A stretch of 64,000 bases of DNA from Thermoleophilales bacterium (lineage in GTDB: Bacteria; Actinomycetota; Thermoleophilia; Solirubrobacterales; 70-9), in NCBI GenBank assembly GCA_020636955.1, contig JACJWY010000006.1, positions 1-64,000 on the forward strand. Direction: 5' to 3'. The notes under the pieces were generated by a model. The model did not search any database. It was not told the DNA's origin and saw nothing but the letters and a program-made list of their open reading frames with translations. A program made the position numbers and the translations under genes. Positions 1 to 8,140 of the stretch are shown in pieces. The first letter of the stretch is position 1. Every line of letters begins with the position of its first letter.

Positions 1-554
1 GAGACAATTTCCGCTTCGGACAGAAGGCCAAGGGCACGCCGGAGATGCTGAGCGACCGGTCCGAGTTCACCACCCGGGTGGAGCCGCTGGTGGAAGTGGA
101 GGGGGAGGCGGTTTCCTCGACCAGGATCCGGGCCCTCGTCGCCGCGGGGGACATGGAGATGGCCAGGCGCTGCCTCGGGGTGCCGTTCATGGTCGAAGGC
201 GAGGTCGTGACGGGTGACCAGCGGGGCCGTGAACTTGGCTTCCCGACTGCAAATATCGTGCCTGACGACCGTTTCGCCCACCCTGGGCACGGGGTCTATG
301 CCGCCTTCGCCGACGGACTTCCGGCCGCCGTCAACATCGGAGTGAGACCGACCTTCGATACTGGCCGAGGGGTCCTGATCGAGACTTATATCCTCGACGA
401 GGACGTCGACCTCTACGGAAAGGTGCTGCGCGTGGCTTTCGTCGAGAGGTTGCGGGGGGAGAAGCGATTCGACTCCGTCGACGACCTGATCATCGCCATG
501 AAAGAGGACGTAGAGAAGACAAGGGCCGTCTGTGCTAGCTTCCATCGGCCGTAA
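1..554 (+). CDS. ribF: Bifunctional riboflavin kinase/FAD synthetase, C-terminal part (5' truncated by window)
   Basis: The reading frame is open from base 3 to the stop at 552-554, so the gene enters from the left. It makes FMN from riboflavin and FAD from FMN in the cytosol. The partial protein opens with a DNFRFG motif of the nucleotidyltransferase domain, followed by SSTRIR. The flavokinase domain then shows GDQRGRELGFPTANI and the GVRPTFD strand. An internal ATG at 45 is not the true start, because the preceding residues belong to the family. The rpsO gene follows 41 bp later, a common actinobacterial order (ribF-rpsO-pnp). Family assignment is firm; only the N-terminus is missing. Confidence 0.95.
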   Translation, partial: DNFRFGQKAKGTPEMLSDRSEFTTRVEPLVEVEGEAVSSTRIRALVAAGDMEMARRCLGVPFMVEGEVVTGDQRGRELGFPTANIVPDDRFAHPGHGVYAAFADGLPAAVNIGVRPTFDTGRGVLIETYILDEDVDLYGKVLRVAFVERLRGEKRFDSVDDLIIAMKEDVEKTRAVCASFHRP

Positions 555-595
555 ACGGGTCCGCCCGTGACCCGAAAACAAGGATTTTTCAAGAA

Positions 596-865
596 ATGAC
601 ACTGACCAAAGAGAACAAGGCCGAACTGATCAGCAAGTACGGCAAGTCCGAGGGCGACACCGGCTCGACCGAAGTCCAGGTTGCCCTGCTTACCGAACGC
701 ATCAACGATCTCACCGGCCACCTGCGCGAGCACGGGAAGGATCACCACTCCCGGCGCGGCCTGCTGATGATGGTCGGCAAGCGCCGTCGCCTGCTGCGCT
801 ATCTCGAGCGGACCGACGTCGAGCGCTACCGCGCCCTCGTCGCCGATCTCGGCCTCCGGCATTGA
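596..865 (+). CDS. rpsO: 30S ribosomal protein S15
   Basis: A full-length 89-residue S15, which binds 16S rRNA in the central domain of the small subunit. The conserved GDTGS and the LTERIN...LTGHLREH...DHHSRRGL core are present, as is the YRALVADLGLR C-terminus. An AAGGA ribosome-binding site lies about 10 bases before the ATG. In most actinobacteria pnp follows directly; here a peroxiredoxin, a sigma-factor unit and two lipoprotein genes sit between rpsO and pnp. The stop codon overlaps the TTG start of the next gene (TTGA). Confidence 0.98.
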   Translation: MTLTKENKAELISKYGKSEGDTGSTEVQVALLTERINDLTGHLREHGKDHHSRRGLLMMVGKRRRLLRYLERTDVERYRALVADLGLRH

Positions 866-1314
866 TCGAAGTCGGAGCCAAAGCTCCGGATTTCACCCTT
901 CCTGACCACGCCGGCCAGGAAGTCTCGCTGTCGGATTTCTCCGGCAGTCGGGTGCTGCTCGCCTTCTACCCGCTGGACTTCAGCCCGGTCTGCTCGGACC
1001 AGCTCGCCCTCTACAAGGGAATCCAGTCGGATCTCGACGAGGCTGGAGTGACCCTGCTCGGCGTGAGCGTCGATTCCGCCTTCGCCCACAAGGCATTCCG
1101 CGACCACCTCGAGATCGAGACGTCGCTCCTCGCCGATTTCGAGCCCAAAGGCGCCGTTGCCGACGCATATGGCGCCTACCTCGGCCAGGCGGGCCACTCG
1201 AACCGCTCGCTGGTCCTGATCGACGCCGACGGCGTGGTCGAATGGGTGCACGAGACGGAGACCCCGCTCGACATCCCCGGCCCCGAGCTGATCGTCGAAG
1301 CAATCTCTTCCTGA
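862..1314 (+). CDS. Peroxiredoxin, AhpC/TSA family (AhpE/Bcp-like)
   Basis: A 150-residue thioredoxin-fold peroxidase that reduces peroxides through a peroxidatic Cys. The active-site stretch reads FYPLDFSPVCSDQL, with the PxxxS/TxxC pattern. No resolving Cys is evident in the usual Bcp spacing, so a 1-Cys AhpE-like mechanism is possible. The start is a TTG at 862 that overlaps the rpsO stop as TTGA; the next residues (IEVGAKAPDFTLPD) are the normal N-terminus, so an alternative start is unlikely. Translation is probably coupled to rpsO. The next gene runs convergently. Confidence 0.9.
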   Translation: MIEVGAKAPDFTLPDHAGQEVSLSDFSGSRVLLAFYPLDFSPVCSDQLALYKGIQSDLDEAGVTLLGVSVDSAFAHKAFRDHLEIETSLLADFEPKGAVADAYGAYLGQAGHSNRSLVLIDADGVVEWVHETETPLDIPGPELIVEAISS

Positions 1315-1394
1315 AGCTCTCCTCTGCGCGCTGCTGCCACTCGCAGGTCACCAATTTGGAGATCCGCAAGTGGCACCACCTCATCGGCTGCCGG

Positions 1395-2075
1395 TCAGAT
1401 GTCGGTCCGGAATGTCTGGTCGCCTGCCTTGATGACCAGCGAATGAATCTCGCTGAGATCCCAAGCCGTCGAGAGCGTGGCCGGATACGACTCGTGCTCT
1501 TCGGCTGAATAGCGGTAGCGGAAGGTTCCGGCCGGCTCCAGCTTGTCCGAAGCGGTCTTGACGTAGACCCGGCAGAGGGTCCCCGGCCTCATGCCGTTTA
1601 CGTTCACTTCGATTCCGGTCCCGGTCGCTCTCGGCTCTAGGCTGCCGTCGATCGACACGCCGGGCGGTAGCGCGGCGAACGTGAACTCTTGGCCTGCCTC
1701 ACGTGAACCCTGGCCGCCGCCCAGCAGGAGAACAAGAGCCACGGTGACCAGCGCGATGGCTCCTGTCGCGGGGAGGGCGATCCGCCAGGGGCGTCGGCTC
1801 CGCCGTGGCTTCCTGGCCTCCGGATCACGCAGCCCGGCCATCACCCGTTCGTCGAAATCGGGGGAGGGGTTTGGCAACGGCTCGGAGAGCGATCCGATCA
1901 GAGCCGGATCGATCAACTCCAGAAGCGACCCGGTCTGCTTCAGGGAATCGGCTTCGGCCCGGCACTCGGGGCAGGTCTCGATGTGACGGTCGACTGCCTC
2001 GCGCTCCTCGGGGGAGAGGTGACCCATAGCCCAGGCACCCAGGTTCTCACGGATCTCGCGGTGGTCAGGACTCAT
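1395..2075 (-). CDS. Membrane anti-sigma factor with zinc-finger (ZAS) domain
   Basis: A 226-residue protein starting at the ATG at 2075, which overlaps the end of the sigma gene by 11 bp. The N-terminus carries the H-x3-C-x2-C anti-sigma zinc motif (HIETCPEC). One transmembrane segment follows near residues 110-130 (ALVTVALVLLLGG), then an extracytoplasmic domain of the anti-sigma-K/RskA C-terminal type. It should hold the adjacent ECF sigma factor at the membrane. A longer in-frame extension upstream of 2075 lies inside the sigma gene in another frame and is not real. The released signal is unknown. Confidence 0.88.
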   Translation of the reverse strand: MSPDHREIRENLGAWAMGHLSPEEREAVDRHIETCPECRAEADSLKQTGSLLELIDPALIGSLSEPLPNPSPDFDERVMAGLRDPEARKPRRSRRPWRIALPATGAIALVTVALVLLLGGGQGSREAGQEFTFAALPPGVSIDGSLEPRATGTGIEVNVNGMRPGTLCRVYVKTASDKLEPAGTFRYRYSAEEHESYPATLSTAWDLSEIHSLVIKAGDQTFRTDI

Positions 2076-2577
2076 AGCCCAGTTCCTCCATCGCGTCGCG
2101 CATCGCCCGCAGGCCGTAATAGACACGGCTCTTGATGGTCCCCTCGGGGACGCCGAGCGCGGCGGCCACCTCGGCGTAGGGTCGGCCCCTGAGGCAGGTT
2201 TCCACCACGATCTGGCGGTGGCGCTCACCAATCCGGCGGAGTGCCTCCTCGACCTGCCAGGCGAGCATCGCCCGTTCGAACGGCTGCTCGACCGAGGGCA
2301 GGCTGTCCCCGGAGTCATCCAGTGGAATGCCACTCGGACGCCGAGAGTCGGTTCGGCCCATGTCCGCGATCACGTTCCGCAGGATCGCGTACAGCCAGGT
2401 CCGCTCCGATCCAATCTCCGGGTCGAACTTGTCCCGGGCCCGCCAGGCCTTGAGAAAACACTCCTGAACGGCTTCCTCGGCCCGGTCGCGATCACCGAGC
2501 GAACGGCAGGCGAAACCGAAGAGCTCACCGGAATGAGCCCGATAGGCCTCGCGCACCTGTTCGCCCGGCATGGTCAC
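2065..2577 (-). CDS. ECF-family RNA polymerase sigma factor
   Basis: About 170 residues with the two ECF regions: sigma-2 (residues ~10-75, including RAEEAVQECFLKAW) and sigma-4 with a helix-turn-helix (RPYAEVAAALGVPEGTIKSR). It directs polymerase to a small regulon and is paired with the anti-sigma gene that overlaps its 3' end. The start is GTG at 2577 or ATG at 2571; an AGGAG lies 13 or 19 bases upstream, which favours the GTG slightly. The lipoprotein gene 20 bp upstream on the same strand is probably in the same transcript. Confidence 0.92.
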   Translation of the reverse strand: MTMPGEQVREAYRAHSGELFGFACRSLGDRDRAEEAVQECFLKAWRARDKFDPEIGSERTWLYAILRNVIADMGRTDSRRPSGIPLDDSGDSLPSVEQPFERAMLAWQVEEALRRIGERHRQIVVETCLRGRPYAEVAAALGVPEGTIKSRVYYGLRAMRDAMEELGYES

Positions 2578-2597
2578 TGGTCGGATCTGACTCCTGG

Positions 2598-3197
2598 CTA
2601 ACTATCTTCCGGCTTCTCGCCGCTCGGGGTCAAGGCGTACCACTCGGCGCCGAACTGCTCGATGTCATTCCCGTTGGCTTGGCCGGGTTTGCTGTCTCCC
2701 GCGTAGAGATAGAGCGGCCAGCCCGCGTAGGTGACTTGGGTTGATCCGTCCTTCCGCTTGACGGTTCCAAGCTTTCCGTCCATGGCGCCCCCCTTAGCGA
2801 CCGGATTGCCTTCAGTGGAGACCGGGGGCCAGGCCTCGGCACAGGCGCCATAGCAAGCGGACTTGCCGTTCTCGTCCTTCTTGAAGTAGTAGACGGTCAA
2901 ACCGCCGGAGTCGACCAGGATCGTGCCGAGATCCCCGACCTTGGCGGTCGAGATCGTGGTCGCCTTCATCGCCGAATCGTTGCCTTCCCCCGTACTCGAA
3001 CTGCCGGAAGAAGCTGAAGAGGGGTTGCCGTACTTGTCCCCATACGCCGTTTTCGGCGACTCGGAGGATGAACCGGACGAGTTGGACGTGTAGCCCGAAT
3101 CGGAGCTGCCACCACATCCGGCCAGGATCAGGGTTCCGGTCAAGGCGAGCACGAAAGTCGCCAGACCCTTTCGCAAGAGGATCGGAGTAGCGTTCAT
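2598..3197 (-). CDS. Lipoprotein with PF03640-type secreted repeats
   Basis: A 199-residue exported lipoprotein. The signal peptide ends in a lipobox (LILAGC), so Cys28 should be lipidated. A Ser/Gly-rich linker of about 50 residues follows, then two copies of the secreted repeat of unknown function (LVDSGGLTVYYF...CYGACAEAWPPV and YAGWPLYLYAGD...GAEWYALTPSG). Proteins of this family are common beside ECF sigma/anti-sigma pairs, and here the gene leads the operon (lipoprotein, sigma, anti-sigma). The biochemical role is not known. The two Cys in the repeat may form a disulfide. Confidence 0.85.
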   Translation of the reverse strand: MNATPILLRKGLATFVLALTGTLILAGCGGSSDSGYTSNSSGSSSESPKTAYGDKYGNPSSASSGSSSTGEGNDSAMKATTISTAKVGDLGTILVDSGGLTVYYFKKDENGKSACYGACAEAWPPVSTEGNPVAKGGAMDGKLGTVKRKDGSTQVTYAGWPLYLYAGDSKPGQANGNDIEQFGAEWYALTPSGEKPEDS

Positions 3198-3206
3198 GTC
3201 AAGGAA

Positions 3207-3230
3207 TACGCTCCTGTCCGGCGTAAGTTC
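3207..3230 (-). promoter_or_regulatory. Possible ECF-type promoter of the lipoprotein-sigma-anti-sigma operon
   Basis: On the minus strand GAAC (3230-3227) is followed after 16 bases by CGTA (3210-3207), ten bases before the ATG of the lipoprotein gene. This resembles ECF promoters (AAC-type -35, CGT-type -10) and would fit autoregulation. Only the two short elements support it, so it is tentative. Confidence 0.3.
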
Positions 3231-3259
3231 AACACCTTCAATTTCGGTCTGGAGGATCG

Positions 3260-3748
3260 ATGATGCAACGGACAGTGATCACGTTGGTTCTGGCCGGAAT
3301 TCTGGCCGGTTGTGGGGAGGACGTGAACTCGGCTTCGTCAGTTGAATCCCCGGAAGGGATCGAGATCATCGCCAGTGCCGGCCCGGATCGCCGGATCGGG
3401 TCCGATCTGAAGAAGTACATGGTTCGCAACTGTCCCGGGCCCGGCTATGAAATCCCCGACAAGGCCAAGTCCAGATACCTGGAGAATCACGGCCAACGAG
3501 CACTCGACAGGGTCGAACGGCAATTTGAGGACGTGAAGGCGTTCTGTTCGGGTGCGAGGTCGATCGAAGTACGAAACAGCCGGATCACGGTCCGTAGCGA
3601 CCTTGTAGCTGGCGAAGCGGGTGTCGGTGAGGCCTTCTGCATGATCGTTCGCGGTTCCGACGTCGCCGATCAGACCCCGTTTCACACGTTGCTCGACATG
3701 GACGGCGGGAAAATCAAGGTCTGCGGTACCCACAACGCCTACCGCTGA
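3260..3748 (+). CDS. Hypothetical lipoprotein
   Basis: A 162-residue protein with a short signal peptide and a lipobox (ILAGC, Cys18), so it is probably an exported lipoprotein. The mature part has four further Cys, spaced to allow disulfides. I do not recognise the family. Two ATG codons are adjacent (3260 and 3263); the GGAGG at 3251-3255 is better placed for the second. It is transcribed divergently from the sigma operon and lies before pnp. Confidence 0.75.
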   Translation: MMQRTVITLVLAGILAGCGEDVNSASSVESPEGIEIIASAGPDRRIGSDLKKYMVRNCPGPGYEIPDKAKSRYLENHGQRALDRVERQFEDVKAFCSGARSIEVRNSRITVRSDLVAGEAGVGEAFCMIVRGSDVADQTPFHTLLDMDGGKIKVCGTHNAYR

Positions 3749-3923
3749 TCCGGGATCGGGGTTTCGCCCTCTGTTGTCTTTTCGATTTGCCGGCGCGGGA
3801 TTTTCCGCTATTTGCGGGGTGAACCCGGCTTCCGGTACGGCCCTGTACCCTTGTGGGGATAAGGAACGACAGTTCTAAACAGATGGCCGCCAACCGGGCG
3901 GCCGGAGGAAAAACAAATAGCCA

Positions 3924-6164
3924 ATGAGCATCTTTGAAACGACTCGCGTTGAAACGCGGGTCGGCGACGCCGATATCTCCTTCGAGACCGGCAAGCTCGC
4001 CAAGCAGGCCAGTGGTTCCGTCGTAGTACGCAGCGGCGACACCATGGTCCTCTCGACCGCCACGATGGGTGGCCTTCGTGACGTGGACTTCCTGCCCCTG
4101 ACCGTCGACGTCGAAGAGCGCATGTACGCCGCGGGCAAGATCCCCGGCTCCTTCTTCCGTCGCGAAGGTCGCGCCGGCGAGAAGGCAACCCTGACCGCCC
4201 GCATGATCGACCGGCCGATCCGTCCGCTCTTCCCCAAGGGCTGGCACTACGAGACCCAGCTGGTCACCATCCCGATGTCGGTCGACCAGGAGCACCCCTA
4301 CGACATCCTCGCCATGAACGGCGCTTCGGCTGCCCTGGCGATCTCGGAGATTCCGGTCGCCAAGCACGTCGGTGCGGTCCGCATCGGCAAGCTCGACGGC
4401 GACTTCGTGATCAACCCGAACGAGGAAGACCACGAGCTGCTCGACCTCGATCTGATCGTGGCCGGCACCGACGAGGCCATCCTGATGGTCGAAGCCGGCG
4501 CCAACGGTGTCACCGAGGCCGACATCCTCGACGCGCTTGACATCGCCCACGGCGAGATCAAGAAGATCACCGCGACCATCGAAGAGCTCCGCCAGAAGAT
4601 CGGCAAGGAGAAGCTGGTGATCGAGGCTCCCGAGATCGACGAGTCGCTGCTCGCCGACATCCGGGGATCGCACCAGCAGGCGCTGATCGACGCGATCGCA
4701 ACCGAGGGCAAGCTCGAGCGCTACGAGGCGATCGACGAAGTCAAGGACGCCGTCGTGGCCCAGTACGCACCGGATACCGGTGACGAAGACGCCGACTCCG
4801 CCCGTGCTTCCGAGGTCAAGACCGCTTTCGCCGCGATCGAGAAGGACACGATCCGCAAGCAGATCGCCGTCGACAAGAAGCGCCCCGACGGCCGCGCCCA
4901 GGACGAGATCCGTCCGATCGAGTGCGAGGTCGACGTGTCGCCCCGCGTTCACGGTTCGGCTCTCTTCACCCGTGGCGAGACCCAGATCCTCGGCAACGTC
5001 ACCCTCGGGACCACCCGCATGGACATGCGGGTCGACGGTCTCGGACTGGAGACGACCAAGACCTTCTGGCACCACTACAACTTCCCGCCGTTCTCGGTCG
5101 GCGAGGCCGGCTTCATGCGCGGCCCGAAGCGTCGCGACATCGGTCACGGCGCTCTCGCCGAGCGCGCCCTGGCGCCGAGCGTCCCGGATCAGGAGGATTT
5201 CCCCTACGTGATCCGCGCCGTCTCCGAGACGCTGGAATCGAACGGCTCCTCGTCGATGGGCTCGGTCTGCGCCAGCTCGATGGCGATGCAGGCCGCCGGC
5301 ATCCCGGTCTCCGCACCGGTCGCCGGTGTGGCCATGGGTCTGATCAAGGAGGGCGACGACTACATCGTCCTGACCGACATCGCCGGTGTGGAAGACCACC
5401 TCGGTGACATGGACTTCAAGGTCGCCGGTACCGCGGACGGCATCAACGCCCTCCAGATGGACATCAAGATCACCGGAGTCACCTTCGACATCCTGACCGA
5501 CGCCCTCGAACAGGCCCGCAAGGGACGGCTCTTCATCCTCGGCAAGATGGCCGAAGCGATCGACGGCCCGCGTGAGCAGCTCTCACCGCATGCGCCGCGC
5601 ATCGAGTCGATCAAGATCGACCAGGAGAAGATCGGAGCCGTGATCGGCAAGGGTGGCGAGACCATCCGCGGCCTCTGCGAGGAGTTCGAGGCCGAGATCG
5701 ACGTCGAGGACGACGGCACGATCCGCATCTACGCTCCGACCGGCACGCAGGTCGAGGACGCGGTGTCCCGCATCCAGTCGATGACCAAGGAAGCCGAAGT
5801 CGGCGACCGCTACAACGCGGCCAAGGTCGTGAAGACGACCACCTTCGGCGCCTTCGTCGAACTGACCAAGGGCACCGACGGACTGCTCCACATCTCCAAC
5901 GTCAAGCCCGGTGGCCGGGTCGAGACCGTCGAAGAGGTGCTCGAGCAGGGCCAGGAAATCGACGTGACCGTGGCCGAGGTCGACCGCGAGCGCGGCCGGA
6001 TCGGACTGCGCATGACCGACGATCCGGCGATCGCGGGCAAGAGCGCCGAAGAGATCGCCGCCCTCTCCGCCAATGGCGGCGGCGGTGGCGGAGGCGGCCG
6101 TCGCGATCGTGACGGTGGTGGCGGACGCCGCCGCCGGGATCGTGGTGACCGAGACCGTCGCTAA
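3924..6164 (+). CDS. pnp: Polyribonucleotide nucleotidyltransferase (PNPase)
   Basis: A 746-residue 3'-5' phosphorolytic exoribonuclease. It shows two RNase PH domains (residues ~10-215 and ~320-540) separated by a helical domain. The KH domain has the IGKGGETIRGL loop near residue 575, and an S1 domain (GAFVELTKGTDGLLHIS) starts near residue 635. The tail is rich in Gly, Arg and Asp, typical of actinobacterial PNPase. A GGAGG ribosome-binding site precedes the ATG. It leads a tight block with the M16 peptidase, dapB, amidase, dapA and RNase J. Confidence 0.97.
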   Translation: MSIFETTRVETRVGDADISFETGKLAKQASGSVVVRSGDTMVLSTATMGGLRDVDFLPLTVDVEERMYAAGKIPGSFFRREGRAGEKATLTARMIDRPIRPLFPKGWHYETQLVTIPMSVDQEHPYDILAMNGASAALAISEIPVAKHVGAVRIGKLDGDFVINPNEEDHELLDLDLIVAGTDEAILMVEAGANGVTEADILDALDIAHGEIKKITATIEELRQKIGKEKLVIEAPEIDESLLADIRGSHQQALIDAIATEGKLERYEAIDEVKDAVVAQYAPDTGDEDADSARASEVKTAFAAIEKDTIRKQIAVDKKRPDGRAQDEIRPIECEVDVSPRVHGSALFTRGETQILGNVTLGTTRMDMRVDGLGLETTKTFWHHYNFPPFSVGEAGFMRGPKRRDIGHGALAERALAPSVPDQEDFPYVIRAVSETLESNGSSSMGSVCASSMAMQAAGIPVSAPVAGVAMGLIKEGDDYIVLTDIAGVEDHLGDMDFKVAGTADGINALQMDIKITGVTFDILTDALEQARKGRLFILGKMAEAIDGPREQLSPHAPRIESIKIDQEKIGAVIGKGGETIRGLCEEFEAEIDVEDDGTIRIYAPTGTQVEDAVSRIQSMTKEAEVGDRYNAAKVVKTTTFGAFVELTKGTDGLLHISNVKPGGRVETVEEVLEQGQEIDVTVAEVDRERGRIGLRMTDDPAIAGKSAEEIAALSANGGGGGGGGRRDRDGGGGRRRRDRGDRDRR

Positions 6165-6188
6165 TTCGGGTCGGAAGCCACGCTCCAA

Positions 6189-7466
6189 ATGAGCACTGAC
6201 GAACCGCGCCTTTCGGAGACCGCTGCCGGCGTCCGGGTGATCACCGAGGAAGTCCCCTCGGTGCGCTCGGTCGCCCTCGGCCTCTGGGTCAGAACAGGTT
6301 CACGTGACGAGACCCTCGCTCAGGCGGGGGTTTCTCACTTTCTGGAGCACCTGCTCTTCAAGGGCACGCCGAACTACTCGGCGATCGAGATCTCCGAGCG
6401 CTTCGATGGGCTCGGTGCGTCGTTCAACGCCGCGACCGGCAAGGAGACGACGCATCTGCACGCTCGGTTCCTCGACGAACACACGAAAGATGTGTTCGAC
6501 CTCCTGGGCGAGATGCTGCTCGAGTCGACTTTTCCCGACATCGACTCGGAGCGGGACGTCGTGCTCGAGGAGATCGCCATGTACGAGGACGAGCCTTCGG
6601 ACCGGGTGCACGACTACCTGGCCGACGCGATCTTCGGCGACACTCCGCTCGGCCGTCGCATCCTCGGCCGTTCCGATGTGATCTCCGGAATTCCCGTTCC
6701 GGATATCGCTGCCTACCATCGGGCCCGCTATTCGGCGAACAACATCGTTGTCGCCGCGGCCGGCAACGTCGACCACGACGAGATTCTGGCGATGGCCGAG
6801 ATACTGGCCCCGGGTTCAGGGAGCGGGGAAGAGACCCTGGTCCCGCAAAGCCCGGAGCTGACAGGCAGGCTCGAGTTCGCGACCAAGGACACCGAGCAGT
6901 ACCACGTCTGTATCGGCGCCCCCGGTATCAACCGGGCCGACGAGCGCCGGTTCGTCCTGGCCGTGCTCGACTCGATCCTCGGTGGTTCAAGTTCATCCAG
7001 GCTCTTCACCGAAGTCCGCGAGAAGCGCGGGCTGGCTTACTCGGTCGGCACCTACTCGGAACAGTTCACCGACACCGGGGCTGTGGCCACCTATGTTGGG
7101 ACCCGCGAAGACAACGTCGAAGAAGCCTGCGAAGTGATCGGCACCGAACTCAAGCGGATCCAGCGCGAGCCGGTGACCGCCGATGAGCTCGACCGGGCCA
7201 GGGAACATGTCAAGGGCCGGCTGGTGCTTTCGGGCGAATCGACCGCCGCCCGCATGTCACGGATTGCCCGCGCCGTGCTTCACGATCTGCCGCTACTCAG
7301 CCTTGACGAGATGCTGGCCAGGGTCGATGCTGTTCAGGTGGAGGATGTTTCCGAACTGGCCAGTGAGCTATTTGCCGAAGAGCGGCTTTCGGCCGCCTCG
7401 GTCGGTCGTGACCAGGACCGCTTCCGTAAGGCAATTCAGCCGGTGAGCGAGGCACTCGCGGCATGA
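6189..7466 (+). CDS. M16-family zinc metallopeptidase (insulinase/processing peptidase type)
   Basis: A 425-residue protease with the inverted zinc motif HFLEH (His50, Glu53, His54) followed by the downstream zinc-ligand helix near residue 130 (ERDVVLEEIAMYEDEP). The second M16 half carries the SSSRLF...REKRGLAYSV signature. Its natural substrate is unknown. The position directly after pnp and before dapB is conserved in many Gram-positive genomes. The stop overlaps the dapB ATG (ATGA), so translation is likely coupled. Confidence 0.93.
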   Translation: MSTDEPRLSETAAGVRVITEEVPSVRSVALGLWVRTGSRDETLAQAGVSHFLEHLLFKGTPNYSAIEISERFDGLGASFNAATGKETTHLHARFLDEHTKDVFDLLGEMLLESTFPDIDSERDVVLEEIAMYEDEPSDRVHDYLADAIFGDTPLGRRILGRSDVISGIPVPDIAAYHRARYSANNIVVAAAGNVDHDEILAMAEILAPGSGSGEETLVPQSPELTGRLEFATKDTEQYHVCIGAPGINRADERRFVLAVLDSILGGSSSSRLFTEVREKRGLAYSVGTYSEQFTDTGAVATYVGTREDNVEEACEVIGTELKRIQREPVTADELDRAREHVKGRLVLSGESTAARMSRIARAVLHDLPLLSLDEMLARVDAVQVEDVSELASELFAEERLSAASVGRDQDRFRKAIQPVSEALAA

Positions 7467-8140
7467 TCCGGGTCGGGGTTGCCGGCGCGGCCGGTCGCAT
7501 GGGGGCCACCGTCTGCGGCGCAGTGGAGGACGCAGAGGGGATGGAGCTGACCGGCCGGGCCGATCCCGCTCTGGACACCGAACTCGCGGCCATCCTGCCG
7601 GGGGTCGACGTTGTGGTCGAGTTCACCACGCCTGACACCTCACTGGAAAACTCGATTGCCTGCCTTGAGGCCGGTGTTCACGTAGTGGTCGGGGCGACGG
7701 GCTTCGACCTCGAAAAGCTCCGGGACGCAGCCGAAAATTCCGGCACCAAAGCCAACTGCTTCGTCGCCCCCAACTTCGCGATCGGGGCAGTGCTGTTGAT
7801 GGAGCTTTCGCAGAAGGCTGCCAGGCACATGCCCGAATGCGAAATCATCGAGCTCCATCACGATCGCAAACTTGATGCGCCTTCCGGTACGGCGAAGCGG
7901 ACCGAGGAGTTGATCTCGGCTGCCGGCGGAAACGTCCACCAGCCGATCCACTCGGTCAGACTGCCCGGGCTGGTCGCCCATCAGGAGGTTCTCTTTGGCG
8001 GGACGGGGCAGACGCTCTCGATCCGTCACGACAGCATCGATCGCTCCTCTTTCATGCCCGGAGTGGTTCTTGCGGTACGCAAGGTAGGTCAACTCGAAGA
8101 CCGGTTCACGGTCGGACTGGAGAAGATTCTGGATGACTGA
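7463..8140 (+). CDS. dapB: 4-hydroxy-tetrahydrodipicolinate reductase
   Basis: A 225-residue NAD(P)H-dependent reductase of the diaminopimelate/lysine pathway. The Rossmann motif is GVAGAAGRMG at residues 4-13. The substrate-binding region reads ELHHDRKLDAPSGTA, with the paired His and the PSGTA loop. It is slightly shorter than the E. coli enzyme (about 270), as in mycobacteria. It overlaps the preceding peptidase gene by 4 bp and the following amidase gene by 8 bp. Confidence 0.96.
   Translation: MIRVGVAGAAGRMGATVCGAVEDAEGMELTGRADPALDTELAAILPGVDVVVEFTTPDTSLENSIACLEAGVHVVVGATGFDLEKLRDAAENSGTKANCFVAPNFAIGAVLLMELSQKAARHMPECEIIELHHDRKLDAPSGTAKRTEELISAAGGNVHQPIHSVRLPGLVAHQEVLFGGTGQTLSIRHDSIDRSSFMPGVVLAVRKVGQLEDRFTVGLEKILDD

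Noticed and set aside
3714..5399. A 561-codon open frame antisense to pnp
   Set aside because: Its translation is a low-complexity Asp/Val/Gly/Arg string that mirrors the codon bias of pnp; no family features.
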